DNA of 55,814 bases, from contig PHDJ01000017.1 of NCBI GenBank assembly GCA_002842575.1, positions 1-55,814 of the forward strand, in the 5' to 3' direction. Source of the DNA: Bacteroidetes bacterium HGW-Bacteroidetes-2 (GTDB lineage: Bacteria > Bacteroidota > Bacteroidia > Flavobacteriales > Flavobacteriaceae). Shown here piece after piece: positions 17,644 to 26,270 of the stretch. Numbering within the stretch: the stretch's first letter is position 1; each line of letters opens with the position of its first letter. Made by a program: the position numbers and the translations under genes. Under the pieces are notes generated by a model, which saw only the letters and a list, made by a program, of their open reading frames with translations, did not search any database and was not told the DNA's origin.

Positions 17644-18185
17644 GAAGTAATTATTTTACTATATCCTCTAGGGCAAATACCACCTGGTGCAGCAATAATT
17701 TTATTGACATGCCTGTTTAAATCTGTTACAGGTCCCAAACCTTCTCGGTATTTAAATTCAGAATCAAAAACATACTGTTCATAATCTTTAGGAAGCTTTT
17801 CGAGTTTTCGGTTTACCTCAAAATATAAATTATCTGTTAAATAAAAATTGCACACGAGTGATTTTTCACTTTTATTTATGCCATTAAGACCTTGCACATT
17901 CAGTTGCAAAGTAATGCAATCTATTTCTATAATATCTTCATTTTCAGAGCCATAATTTACTATAGATCGTCTAGAAATGGTGTTTTCAATAATGGCACTT
18001 TTAATGCCAATATTTATAGTTCCCATATAATTAATAAGTAGTAAATCTATTTTAGTAAGATATTTTTCATTTACAGTAAATTTACCATAAACGGCAAAAA
18101 AAGTTCCGTACAATTGACCGGCATAAATAAATTGAAAACGTGAATTTGATTTTTCGTGAAGATGAATGGATGCAGATAATTTCAT
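17640..18185 (-). CDS. Unknown protein leading the two-component operon
   Basis: I recognise no family in these 181 residues. There is no signal peptide or membrane helix; the sequence looks beta-rich with a final ICPRGYSKI segment. It is the first gene of the operon, preceded by NarL-like box site 3, and its stop overlaps the kinase start by 4 bp, so it is translationally coupled to the kinase. That position suggests an accessory factor of the signalling pathway or a regulated output, but the sequence does not say which. Confidence 0.72.
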   Translation of the reverse strand: MKLSASIHLHEKSNSRFQFIYAGQLYGTFFAVYGKFTVNEKYLTKIDLLLINYMGTINIGIKSAIIENTISRRSIVNYGSENEDIIEIDCITLQLNVQGLNGINKSEKSLVCNFYLTDNLYFEVNRKLEKLPKDYEQYVFDSEFKYREGLGPVTDLNRHVNKIIAAPGGICPRGYSKIITS

Positions 18186-18207
18186 TAGTTAGTGTTTTTT
18201 ATTTGTA

Positions 18208-18215
18208 TAAAACTA
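18208..18215 (-). promoter_or_regulatory. -7 promoter element
   Basis: Minus strand TAGTTTTA is one base off TAnnTTTG, 22 bp upstream of the start at 18185 and 30.5 bp from the centre of palindrome site 3. Confidence 0.5.
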
Positions 18216-18236
18216 ACTAAAAATTAACATAAAAAA

Positions 18237-18254
18237 ATACCCAATAGAAGGTAT
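18237..18254. promoter_or_regulatory. NarL-like palindrome, site 3
   Basis: ATACCCAATAGAAGGTAT has ATACCC and AGGTAT arms, one mismatch to the other two sites. It lies 51 bp upstream of the operon's first start codon. The operon encodes a LuxR-type regulator, so autoregulation is likely. Confidence 0.7.
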
Positions 18255-18310
18255 TTAATAAAAAAAGTAAAGAAAAGGTGCTATAAATAGTTTAAAAGAT
18301 AACCCTAACA

Positions 18311-18496
18311 TTATTTTAAAAGATATTTTATAGCAAATAGAAAAAGAAAAAAAACCAAAAAACCCACAAATACCCAAGCACTTCCTTTATAGTATTTTTT
18401 GTGCAAAACTCTATCTTTTTTATAACTCAAAATAATCAATATAACGAATGCAATAAAAAATAAAACGGCAAAAATAAGTTGGCCTTGTGAAAACAT
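18311..18496 (-). CDS. Small two-helix membrane protein
   Basis: A 61-residue protein with two hydrophobic helices (about 7-24 and 41-58) separated by a basic loop (YKKDRVLHKKYYKGS). Small proteins of this kind are common in Flavobacteriaceae and have no known function. It is divergent from the MazG-like gene 54 bp away. Confidence 0.7.
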   Translation of the reverse strand: MFSQGQLIFAVLFFIAFVILIILSYKKDRVLHKKYYKGSAWVFVGFLVFFLFLFAIKYLLK

Positions 18497-18550
18497 GATT
18501 TTGTATTTTTAGAAGCGTAAAAGTACAACCAAATTAATAAACAGAAACTA

Positions 18551-18940
18551 ATGAAAAGAAAAATAGAAGCAGTAAAGCAATTTCACACTGCATTTGGATT
18601 AGGCATCAAAAATACCCCAACAGCAGATTTAGGGGAAGCTAAAAATTTATTGCGATATAAATTAATGCGGGAAGAAAACGAAGAATATCTGGAGGCAGCT
18701 AATACAAACGATTTAGTAGAAGTAGCAGATGCTTTAGGAGATATGTTATATATTTTATGTGGCACCATTATCGAGCATGGTATGCAATATAAAATTGAAG
18801 AAGTTTTTGAAGAAATACAACGCAGTAATATGAGTAAACTTGGTGCTGATGGCAAACCAATTTATAGAGAAGATGGCAAAGTTTTAAAAGGACCAAGCTA
18901 TTTTCCACCAAATATCAATGATATTTTAGGTAAAGAATAG
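18551..18940 (+). CDS. MazG-like nucleotide pyrophosphohydrolase
   Basis: 129 residues with the all-alpha NTP-pyrophosphatase pattern: REENEEYLEA (ExxEE-type metal site) and VEVADALGDMLYI (ExxD site). The family is often annotated as phosphoribosyl-ATP pyrophosphohydrolase-like because of fold similarity, but the absence of his genes nearby favours a house-cleaning role: hydrolysing non-canonical or excess NTPs to NMP and pyrophosphate in the cytoplasm. The exact substrate is not visible. Confidence 0.85.
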   Translation: MKRKIEAVKQFHTAFGLGIKNTPTADLGEAKNLLRYKLMREENEEYLEAANTNDLVEVADALGDMLYILCGTIIEHGMQYKIEEVFEEIQRSNMSKLGADGKPIYREDGKVLKGPSYFPPNINDILGKE

Positions 18941-18981
18941 CTTGGGTTTTAAAGTGTTAAATTTATTAAGAAAGAAAAAAA

Positions 18982-20046
18982 TTATACTTTATATCTCCAA
19001 CCAAATGAATCTTCGGCATTATTGTATTGAATATCTGTTAGTTGTTTTTTAAGGCGAAGCGCATAGGAATCCTCTATTTTAGGAAGATCATAATTTGTGT
19101 TTTGATAACCAAAACCAGAAACCGGACTGATAATTGCAGCCGTGCCTGCACCAAAAATTTCTTTTAAGCTATGGTCCTTAGCGGCTGCCACTAATTCTTT
19201 AACAGATATTTTACGAACTTCAGTAGGAATGCCTTGGCTTTCGGCTAGAGCAATTACACTTTTACGGGTAACTCCATCTAATATTCTTTCACTAGTAGGT
19301 GCTGTTATAAGGGTATCCTTAATTCTAAAAAACACGTTCATAGTTCCAGCTTCTTCCAAGTATTCATGCGTACTGTCGGTCCAAACTATTTGTTGGTAAC
19401 CTTGGTCTTTTGCTAAACTTGTGGGGTAAAATTGTGCACCATAGTTTCCAGCCGCTTTTGCTGCCCCCACACCACCATTAGCCGCTCTGCTATATTCTTC
19501 AGCAATGAGTACCTTTACATCACCAGTATAATAGGCCTGTGCAGGCGACATTAAAATCATAAACTTATATTCATTTGAAGGTGCCGCCGAAACTCCAGCT
19601 TGTGTTGCAATTACAAATGGGCGGAGGTATAGAGTGTTTCCATTTCCTTTTCTTACCCAATCTTTATCTAAACGTAAAAGTGTTAAAAGACCATTCATAA
19701 AAACCTCCTTCGGTACTTCTGGAATTGCTAATCGAACGGAAGATTTATTAAATCGTTTGAAATTTTCTTCGGGTCTAAAAAGCCAAACTTCATCATTCTT
19801 ATCTTTATACGCTTTCATTCCCTCAAAAATAGCTTGGCCATAATGAAAAACACGTGCTGCAGGTGAAATGGTTAATGGACCATAAGGTTCAATAACTGGG
19901 TTTTGCCATTTACCATCTTTGTAATCACAGCTCAGCATATGGTCAGTGAACACACTTCCAAAAGTCAAATTATTAAAATCAACTTCGTGAATTCTAGATT
20001 GTTTTATTTTTTTTATTTCTATTGGAAAAGCATTTTCTGTTTGCAT
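18982..20046 (-). CDS. ilvE: Branched-chain amino acid aminotransferase
   Basis: A PLP fold type IV aminotransferase that interconverts Leu, Ile and Val with their 2-oxo acids. The catalytic Lys197 lies in GGVGAAKAAGNYGAQ. FEGMKAYKD, YLRPFVIAT and EAGTMNVFF are further family motifs. I chose ATG 20046 (354 residues, usual length) over the TTG at 20070, because the -7 element at 20068-20075 overlaps the TTG. It is a single gene, without ilv or leu neighbours. Confidence 0.95.
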   Translation of the reverse strand: MQTENAFPIEIKKIKQSRIHEVDFNNLTFGSVFTDHMLSCDYKDGKWQNPVIEPYGPLTISPAARVFHYGQAIFEGMKAYKDKNDEVWLFRPEENFKRFNKSSVRLAIPEVPKEVFMNGLLTLLRLDKDWVRKGNGNTLYLRPFVIATQAGVSAAPSNEYKFMILMSPAQAYYTGDVKVLIAEEYSRAANGGVGAAKAAGNYGAQFYPTSLAKDQGYQQIVWTDSTHEYLEEAGTMNVFFRIKDTLITAPTSERILDGVTRKSVIALAESQGIPTEVRKISVKELVAAAKDHSLKEIFGAGTAAIISPVSGFGYQNTNYDLPKIEDSYALRLKKQLTDIQYNNAEDSFGWRYKV

Positions 20047-20067
20047 AGGAATATTTTTTAGATATGG

Positions 20068-20075
20068 CAAAAGTA
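20068..20075 (-). promoter_or_regulatory. -7 promoter element of ilvE
   Basis: Minus strand TACTTTTG matches TAnnTTTG, 21 bp upstream of ATG 20046. It decides the ilvE start. Confidence 0.65.
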
Positions 20076-20168
20076 GTCAATTTTTAAGCCATATAAAAGC
20101 CAAAAAAAATCATAAATTTGGATTATATTTACTCTTTAATTAAAGTTATATAAACAAATAACAATCCA

Positions 20169-20654
20169 ATGAAAAAAATCATTTTATTTGTAAGTATTTT
20201 TACAATGTTATATGCTTGTAAATCAAATACTGAGAACCAAGCTGAACAAGAAAAAAACCTCTCATTAGGAGCCGTAATTACAGAAAAAGAGGCAATAAAT
20301 AAAGAAGAAATGGCTGCATTATATGACGCCATGAAACCTGGCGATACGGTTAATGTAAAATTTACCTCTACTGTAAATGAAGTTTGCCAAAGCAAAGGCT
20401 GCTGGATGAAAGTAAATCTTGGGGAAAAAGAAGCCATGATTAAATTTAAAGACTATGCTTTTTTTATGCCTAAAGATATTGCAGGTAAAGAAGTTGTTTT
20501 AAACGGGAAAGCTTTTATTGAAGAAATGTCTGTAGAAGATCAAAAACATTTTGCTGAAGATGCCGGAAAATCAGAAGACGAAATAGCCGATATTAAAGAA
20601 GTTAAAAGAACACTTTCATTTCTTTCAGATGGCGTTTTAATCCTGCAACATTAA
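20169..20654 (+). CDS. DUF4920 lipoprotein
   Basis: 161 residues with a lipoprotein signal (MLYACKS, Cys17). The DUF4920 core follows: LGAVITEKEAI near the start, VKFTSTVNEVCQSKGCWMKVNLG with a CxxxxC pair, and AFFMPKDIAGKEVVLNGKAF. The paired Cys next to Trp and Met look suited to metal or redox chemistry, but no function is established. The stop is one base before mnmD, so the two are probably co-transcribed. Confidence 0.85.
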   Translation: MKKIILFVSIFTMLYACKSNTENQAEQEKNLSLGAVITEKEAINKEEMAALYDAMKPGDTVNVKFTSTVNEVCQSKGCWMKVNLGEKEAMIKFKDYAFFMPKDIAGKEVVLNGKAFIEEMSVEDQKHFAEDAGKSEDEIADIKEVKRTLSFLSDGVLILQH

Positions 20655-20655
20655 A

Positions 20656-21312
20656 ATGCAAAGAGAAATCGTAACTACAAGTGACGGTTCCTCAACCATT
20701 TATTTCGCAGAATGGAACGAACACTATCATTCAATTCATGGAGCAATTCAAGAGGCATATCACGTTTTTATAAAAATGGGATTGTCTCTTTTTTCATCTG
20801 GCGAAGTTGCCATTTTAGAAATTGGTTTTGGCACCGGTTTGAATGCTTTTATTACTTTATTAGAGGCAAATAACAGAAATCTAAATATTTTTTATGAAGG
20901 TGTAGAGGCATATCCAATCACTTTAAATGAAGTAGTACAATTAAATTACCCAAAACAATTAAATGCGCCTGAAGAACTATTTAACAAATTACACTCTATA
21001 GATTGGGAGAAGAAAGTAAAAATTACTTCTAAGTTTTATTTAAAGAAACGCAATCAGTTTTTTGAACAAATTAACGATGTTTCTTTGTTTGACCTCATTT
21101 ATTTTGATGCTTTTGGTGCAGGTGTGCAACCAGAATTGTGGACAGAATCTATTTTTAAAAAAATGTACAAAGCACTTAAGCCAAATGGAGTATTAGTAAC
21201 CTATGCCGCAAAAGGCAGCGTGCGAAGAGCGATGCAAAAAGTAGGTTTTAAAGTAGAACGGTTGGCTGGGCCTCCTGGAAAACGAGAAATGTTGCGTGGC
21301 ACCGCAATCTAA
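20656..21312 (+). CDS. mnmD: tRNA U34 methyltransferase MnmD
   Basis: 218 residues matching the methyltransferase half of MnmC without the oxidase half. The SAM-binding motif is ILEIGFGTGLNAF (about 55-67), and LIYFDAFGAGVQPELWT and KPNGVLVTYAAKGSVRRAMQ are diagnostic MnmC/MnmD segments. By family knowledge it converts nm5(s2)U34 to mnm5(s2)U34 in certain tRNAs. The window also contains mnmE, which makes the earlier modification with MnmG. It follows the DUF4920 gene by one base. Confidence 0.92.
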   Translation: MQREIVTTSDGSSTIYFAEWNEHYHSIHGAIQEAYHVFIKMGLSLFSSGEVAILEIGFGTGLNAFITLLEANNRNLNIFYEGVEAYPITLNEVVQLNYPKQLNAPEELFNKLHSIDWEKKVKITSKFYLKKRNQFFEQINDVSLFDLIYFDAFGAGVQPELWTESIFKKMYKALKPNGVLVTYAAKGSVRRAMQKVGFKVERLAGPPGKREMLRGTAI

Positions 21313-21394
21313 TGCTTAATTTGAATGGTGATTTGTTGTGTTTTTGGATGCCTAAATAATAATTTTATTCCTATTTTTTTTCAATTTTTGTACT

Positions 21395-21607
21395 ATGAAA
21401 CAACAAGATAACAACCCATTGCACGGTATTACATTAGCAACTATCCTCAATTATTTAGTAGAAAAATATGGGTGGGAAGAATTAAGCAATCGTGTAAACA
21501 TTCGCTGTTTTTCTACTAATCCATCTATTAATTCTAGTCTTACTTTTTTGCGTAAAACACCCTGGGCAAGAGAAAAAGTAGAGCATTTGTATTTAAAGAG
21601 TATTTAA
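21395..21607 (+). CDS. VF530 family DNA-binding-like protein
   Basis: A 70-residue protein typical of VF530/DUF2132: [26 protein letters not shown] and the closing [17 protein letters not shown]. The family has a SAP-like helical fold known from a structure and is presumed to bind nucleic acid. The physiological role is unknown. Confidence 0.88.
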   Translation: MKQQDNNPLHGITLATILNYLVEKYGWEELSNRVNIRCFSTNPSINSSLTFLRKTPWAREKVEHLYLKSI

Positions 21608-21621
21608 TTTTCTTCAATTGT

Positions 21622-22560
21622 TTACCAATTCCATACCACAAACCGGCTCTTTTTGTTTCCTTGTTCCATAGTAATGGTTTGGTAATTTGCTTTAAGCTTA
21701 TCTAGTTGTTTGTATATTTTCGAAAGGTTTTCCTGTTTAGAAACCAAAGTGGTAAACATTCCTATTTGTGTTTTAAAAACAACACTTTCCTTTATCATCC
21801 GCTTAATAAATAATGCTTCGCCACCGTTACACCATAACTCATTGGATTGACCACTAAAGTTTTTAGTAAAACCAGTAAAATTGCCCAAATTTTTTAATTT
21901 TCTATAGGTTGCTCTTGTTGCTTCTTCTTGCGAATTATGAAATGGCGGATTGCACATCGAAAAATTATAAAAAGCTCCAGGAACAATGATACCTTTAAAT
22001 ATAGAACCCGGATCTTTTTGATGCAAAATCGTAATGCGTTTTTCTAATTCAGGGGTTGCTTTTACGTTTGTGATTGCTGCGGTTACAGCATTTTGATCTA
22101 TGTCAACACCAACCATATTCCAACCAAAAATCTGTGCTCCTAAAATAGGATAGATACAATTTGAACCAACACCAATATCTAATCCTTTCACATTATTTTT
22201 TAATCCTTTTTCTTCTAATACATCTGCTAGATAGTAAATATAATCAGCACGACCTGGAATAGGCGGACACAAATAATTTTCTGGAAGATTCCAGTCATTA
22301 AGATGATAATGGTGTTTTAAAATGGATTTGTTTAGGTGAAAAACCGCGTCAGTATTAGCAAAGTCGATAGTTTTTGTTTTGTAATCGTTTACGAAAACAA
22401 ATGGTTTTAATTCGCTATGGCTTTTTCCAAGGGAATCAAAATCGTATGATGTGTGTGGATTTTTTAGATGCAAAGCAGATGATTTAAAATAAGGTCTTAA
22501 AGGTAGGTTATTTTGAATAGATACCTTTTTTTGATTGTATTTTACAAGGAGTTTGTTCAT
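21622..22560 (-). CDS. rlmF: 23S rRNA A1618 N6-methyltransferase RlmF
   Basis: I chose ATG 22560 (MNKLLVKYNQ, 312 residues) over a TTG at 22572. LDIGVGSNCIYPI is the SAM-binding loop and NPPFH (in FSMCNPPFHNSQEEA) is the catalytic N6-adenine methyltransferase motif. KSRFVVWNW is at the C-terminus. RlmF methylates one adenine of 23S rRNA. It converges with the VF530 gene, 14 bp apart. Confidence 0.92.
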   Translation of the reverse strand: MNKLLVKYNQKKVSIQNNLPLRPYFKSSALHLKNPHTSYDFDSLGKSHSELKPFVFVNDYKTKTIDFANTDAVFHLNKSILKHHYHLNDWNLPENYLCPPIPGRADYIYYLADVLEEKGLKNNVKGLDIGVGSNCIYPILGAQIFGWNMVGVDIDQNAVTAAITNVKATPELEKRITILHQKDPGSIFKGIIVPGAFYNFSMCNPPFHNSQEEATRATYRKLKNLGNFTGFTKNFSGQSNELWCNGGEALFIKRMIKESVVFKTQIGMFTTLVSKQENLSKIYKQLDKLKANYQTITMEQGNKKSRFVVWNW

Positions 22561-22675
22561 AAAAGAAGTCAAATATCTCTAAACTAAATACTTCCTTAAA
22601 ACAGTATTTTTATTTTGGTTGTTCTTTATTCAATTATTTACACTAATTTCGCGCCTGATTTAAAAAATAGCATCG

Positions 22676-23131
22676 ATGAAGCGCATACAGGAATATAAAA
22701 AACTTTTTCAAGTAACACCAACAACCGATTTAAAAGAACTTAAAACAACCTACAGAAATCTTGTAAAAGAATGGCATCCTGATAAATTTTTAGAACATGA
22801 TGCAATGCATGAAGATGCTAAACTAAAAAGTGTTCAAATTATAGATGCTTACCATTTTTTAGTTAGTTTATCTACTGAAACAAAAGCGGCAAATTTAGAA
22901 GAATACAACGTTACTATTACGGAAACCGGTATTTCAGATTTTCACCACAAAGGTAATGTATTAGAAATTACATTTTTAGATGGCACTACCTATGAATACT
23001 TTGGTGTAAACAAAGCATTGTTTAGCAAATTTATCCAAGCAGACAGGCAATACCGTTTTGCAAAAAGAAATATATTCACTTCATTTCCTTACAGAAAGTC
23101 AAAAAAGGACTTAGAATTAGAAACCGCATAA
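22676..23131 (+). CDS. J-domain and KTSC-domain fusion
   Basis: 151 residues. The first 65 form a J-like domain with the HPD motif in VKEWHPDKFL, the signature that stimulates DnaK-type chaperones. The second part (about 80-140: LEITFLDGTTYEYFGV, YRFAKRNIFTSFPYRK) is KTSC-like, a small domain also linked to lysyl-tRNA synthetases, here without a literal KTSC. No zinc or substrate domain of full DnaJ is present. It is probably a specialised cochaperone. A TAATTTCG at 22644 is a weak promoter candidate, and an intrinsic terminator follows. Confidence 0.8.
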   Translation: MKRIQEYKKLFQVTPTTDLKELKTTYRNLVKEWHPDKFLEHDAMHEDAKLKSVQIIDAYHFLVSLSTETKAANLEEYNVTITETGISDFHHKGNVLEITFLDGTTYEYFGVNKALFSKFIQADRQYRFAKRNIFTSFPYRKSKKDLELETA

Positions 23132-23160
23132 TTTTTTTATTTTTAAGATAAGAAATTATA

Positions 23161-23195
23161 AAAGAGATGCTTATAAAGTTGTCTCTTTTTTTTTT
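23161..23195 (+). terminator. Terminator of the J-domain gene
   Basis: Arms AAAGAGA (23161-23167) and TCTCTTT (23182-23188), extended inward by two G-U pairs, followed by a long T-run. It lies 30 bp past the stop codon. Confidence 0.85.
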
Positions 23196-23226
23196 GTTAA
23201 AAATAAATTGTAAAATCTAAACTCAT

Positions 23227-23964
23227 TTAAAGGCTTGCACCGAAGGACTCTTTTGTGGTTAAAAATGCTTTTTTTAGTGGCGTTTCTAGTTTTTTTGGAA
23301 TCTTAATTTGTTTTATTTTTTCTAAATGTTCAGGTTTGTGGGCGTCTGTTGCTACAAAATGAATAGCATTATCAGTGAGCAATTGAAACGCTTTTTTCTG
23401 GACATCACTCCCATAATGTGTTGTTAACGAAAGCAAATTTAATTGTAACAAACAACCTCTTCTTTTTAATTCTAAACTATCGCTAGGAGTCATATAAGCA
23501 TAGCGTTCAGGATGAGCAAGAATAGGTATATAGCCATTATTTTGGATATCAAAAATTTGTTGTTCTGTATGCAAGGATTTTTGAAAATAAGACATTTCTA
23601 CTAATATTTTAGTTTCTGAAAGAGGGAGAAGCTCTTTTTTTTCTAGAAGGATATTAAAACCAGAATCAAGCATATATTCAGCTGCTGCTCCATAGGGCAA
23701 TGGTAAGTTAACTGTCATTTCTTTTTGAAAGGTTACTAACGAATTTAAAATACGTGCAGAGGTATTATGATAATAATCTTCCATAATATGAGGTGTAGCT
23801 ATCACACCGAGGTAACCCAAATTTTTATATAAGTATGCCATTTTTTCAGAAATTTGCATACCCGGTGATCCGTCGTCAATGCCTGGCAATATGTGGCAAT
23901 GCATATCAATGGCATCTTCAAGAAGATCTGCAAGAAAGATTTGTTTATTGAAAAAGGTAAACAT
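23227..23964 (-). CDS. CpsB/YwqE-type PHP tyrosine phosphatase
   Basis: 245 residues of PHP fold: DMHCHILPGIDDGS near the N-terminus, VIATPHIMEDYY, ILAHPERYAYM and FVATDAHKP supply the His/Asp metal ligands of the manganese-dependent family. Members dephosphorylate the tyrosine kinases that control capsule or exopolysaccharide export. No polysaccharide kinase or export genes lie in this window, so the partner must be elsewhere. A -7 element lies just upstream. Confidence 0.9.
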   Translation of the reverse strand: MFTFFNKQIFLADLLEDAIDMHCHILPGIDDGSPGMQISEKMAYLYKNLGYLGVIATPHIMEDYYHNTSARILNSLVTFQKEMTVNLPLPYGAAAEYMLDSGFNILLEKKELLPLSETKILVEMSYFQKSLHTEQQIFDIQNNGYIPILAHPERYAYMTPSDSLELKRRGCLLQLNLLSLTTHYGSDVQKKAFQLLTDNAIHFVATDAHKPEHLEKIKQIKIPKKLETPLKKAFLTTKESFGASL

Positions 23965-23979
23965 AGTGCTAGTTTGCTA

Positions 23980-23987
23980 CAAAAATA
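23980..23987 (-). promoter_or_regulatory. -7 promoter element
   Basis: Minus strand TATTTTTG matches TAnnTTTG, 15 bp upstream of the ATG at 23964. Confidence 0.6.
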
Positions 23988-24015
23988 GAAGATTCATTTT
24001 TAATTGGAATGGTAA

Positions 24016-25383
24016 TTACTTAGGAAGTGATTTTTTAGAACGGTAAGTAAAATCATTATCTGTATTTTCTTTTAGCCTTTCCATATCAATTCCTATACTT
24101 AATGAACGGTCTTTTTTAATTAAAATATTAATCCATTTTTGCTTTCTTAATTCGCCATTTGGTGTACTAACCTGAAAGTCTTTCCAGTTTTTAAAATCTA
24201 TATATATATTAGATTTTAGTTCACTCCTAAATTTTTCATTTTCAATGACATGGTTTAATACATCCAGCGTATAAATTTCATTTTCAAGAAGTCCGAAGGT
24301 TTGTATAAGTTCTTTATTTAGTTTTAAGGTATTATCGTTGTGGTCAAACAAAGATATCATTATCGGAATATTTTCAAAAATGGCTTGAAAAATATCTTGT
24401 GAAATTTCTTTTTCATGAAGAGCGTTTTTTAAGGTTTCTATGAGGTTTTGTTCTTCGGTAATATCTTTTGAAGAGCAAGCAATTCCTATAACTTTATGGT
24501 CAGAAAGTATAGGGTTCATGGATGTTTTAAAGTAGGTAGGCTTTCCATCCTTGAACCGTTTATTAGTTACTGAAAAATGTTCGTTATTTAATGCTTTTAA
24601 ATAGCCTTGTAGCCAAAATTGTTTTTCTTTTTCATCAAGATATTTTTCTAAAATAAAATCACCGGTACGTGGTCTTATTTTATAATATTTTTTCACTAAT
24701 TGGGTATATGCTAAATTAAAGGAATTAAGTTGGATGTTGTTGTCAACAGACCAAATAATATCTGTGGTATTATTAATGAGTGCTTCTTTCTCTTTTAATT
24801 CATTTGAAATGATGGCATCTACCTTCTTTTGTTCTGAAATATCAACTATTGCTGCAATAAAATAGGGGTTTCCTTTATAATCTTTAAACATTTTTCCTAT
24901 AAGATTAAACCAAATAGCAGTGCCATTTTTATGAAGGTATCTTTTTTTACGAGAATAGGTCGAATTATGGTCTTGTTTTAACAATTCCCACTGATAAACA
25001 TCCTCTTTAAAATCCTCTTTATGGGTTAAATCTCCAGTTTTTCTTCTAAGTAATTCCTTTCTTGAATAGCCTAATTTATTTGCTATATTTTCATTTATAT
25101 CTTGTATAACACCGGTTTCAGAAACTTGTATAAATCCTATATCGGGATTTGAAAAGAGAATGTCTATTTGATTTTTTTGTTTTAAAATGTTTTTATAGGC
25201 ATTGAAAATCGCTAAATAGAGGAGTAATGCTGACAGAAAGATAAAGATAAAACCTTTATATATACTTATTTTTTGTATTTCTTCAGGGTTTTTAAATAAA
25301 GTAAACATCAAAGAATCACCAAAATAAATCCAAAATATACCAAATAGTAGATATAGAAGCGTAATAATTACTGCTTTTTTCAT
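24016..25383 (-). CDS. Membrane-bound three-PAS protein without output domain
   Basis: 455 residues with two N-terminal membrane helices (about 5-27 and 43-66) followed by three PAS domains (about 75-190, 200-315, 335-430). The first shows the usual pattern (SETGVIQDINENIANKLGYSRKELLRRK, then a PAC segment FIAAIVDISEQKK). After the third PAS the protein ends in a short charged tail. There is no HisKA, HATPase, GGDEF or methyl-accepting domain. It may pass its signal by protein contact, or it may be a shortened sensor kinase; I see no kinase remnant between its stop and the next gene. Confidence 0.82.
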   Translation of the reverse strand: MKKAVIITLLYLLFGIFWIYFGDSLMFTLFKNPEEIQKISIYKGFIFIFLSALLLYLAIFNAYKNILKQKNQIDILFSNPDIGFIQVSETGVIQDINENIANKLGYSRKELLRRKTGDLTHKEDFKEDVYQWELLKQDHNSTYSRKKRYLHKNGTAIWFNLIGKMFKDYKGNPYFIAAIVDISEQKKVDAIISNELKEKEALINNTTDIIWSVDNNIQLNSFNLAYTQLVKKYYKIRPRTGDFILEKYLDEKEKQFWLQGYLKALNNEHFSVTNKRFKDGKPTYFKTSMNPILSDHKVIGIACSSKDITEEQNLIETLKNALHEKEISQDIFQAIFENIPIMISLFDHNDNTLKLNKELIQTFGLLENEIYTLDVLNHVIENEKFRSELKSNIYIDFKNWKDFQVSTPNGELRKQKWINILIKKDRSLSIGIDMERLKENTDNDFTYRSKKSLPK

Positions 25384-25615
25384 GATATGATTTGAGGTGG
25401 GCTCAATGTAAGAAAATATTTACTGTTTTAATAAATTCAAAATAATTTTATTTTTTACACTCTTATGGATAAAAACTTCGGAAATAAAAAGAACATCTCT
25501 TTTTTATCGCAATAAAATTGTGAAATAGGAAAAGAAGTTTATTAATATGGAGTAAATTTAAAGTGAAATTTCACCCTTTACTAGAAGCTAAATCATCTTA
25601 AATTTTTGATTGCTA

Positions 25616-26149
25616 TTAATTGTTAAGCGAAAAATATTCTAGTTTTTGACCTCCAACAGAAGCATCAACCATTAAACCTGCTTTTGGTAAAACATATACG
25701 GCAATGCCATCTGCATATTTAGCCTTTAAAGCCTCACCCGATTGTAAAGCAACTGCAGATGCACTAGCGGTTAATTCTAGCTTATTTTCTTTTAATCTGT
25801 TAAAAGCTTCTTCGGAATTAAAAAGTATCATTTCGCTGTAGGTTTCTCCACCTGCTTGTAGCCCTAAATCTAATTGTTTCATTTTTGCCATTCCTACAAG
25901 AACACCATTTTGATATACGGCACCATTACCGGAAGCGGCACCAACTATAAAAGCTCCTTTTCCAACATTTGGAAAAATGACATAGGCAGTTGCATTTTTT
26001 ATTTGGGGAGCTATTTCTTTATTCATTTTGATAAATTCTGCTTTAGCAGTTTCAGCATCTTTAATAATTTCTTTGTCTTTTTGTGTTTGTGAAAAAACGG
26101 TGGTACTTAAGATAAGAGCTAAAAGCATAATAAAATGGGAAGTTTTCAT
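25616..26149 (-). CDS. SYLF/Ysc84-type lipid-binding protein, exported
   Basis: 177 residues with a signal peptide (about 1-20). The SYLF (DUF500) domain follows: AYVIFPNVGKGAFIVGAASGNGAVYQNG and LDLGLQAGGETYSEMILF are family landmarks. Eukaryotic members bind phosphoinositides; bacterial members are periplasmic or outer-membrane associated with unknown ligands. The gene stands alone with AT-rich flanks (25384-25615 and 26150-26270 hold nothing I can name). Confidence 0.88.
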   Translation of the reverse strand: MKTSHFIMLLALILSTTVFSQTQKDKEIIKDAETAKAEFIKMNKEIAPQIKNATAYVIFPNVGKGAFIVGAASGNGAVYQNGVLVGMAKMKQLDLGLQAGGETYSEMILFNSEEAFNRLKENKLELTASASAVALQSGEALKAKYADGIAVYVLPKAGLMVDASVGGQKLEYFSLNN

Positions 26150-26270
26150 AAAATCAGTTTTAATGTTAGGTGCTAAATTAACTCAAACAAATAAAACCCT
26201 TAGTTAAGGTGGTGTTATTTAATGTCAAGGAAATACTAATTTTTGGATACATCTATAATTTTGAAAACTT

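Noticed and set aside
15140-18254. Acquired resistance or mobile island around the two-component operon
   Set aside because: No integrase, transposase, tRNA or flanking repeats, and base composition matches the surroundings.
20047-20070. Longer start of ilvE at a TTG (20070)
   Set aside because: It overlaps a perfect -7 element, and the ATG at 20046 gives the usual family length.
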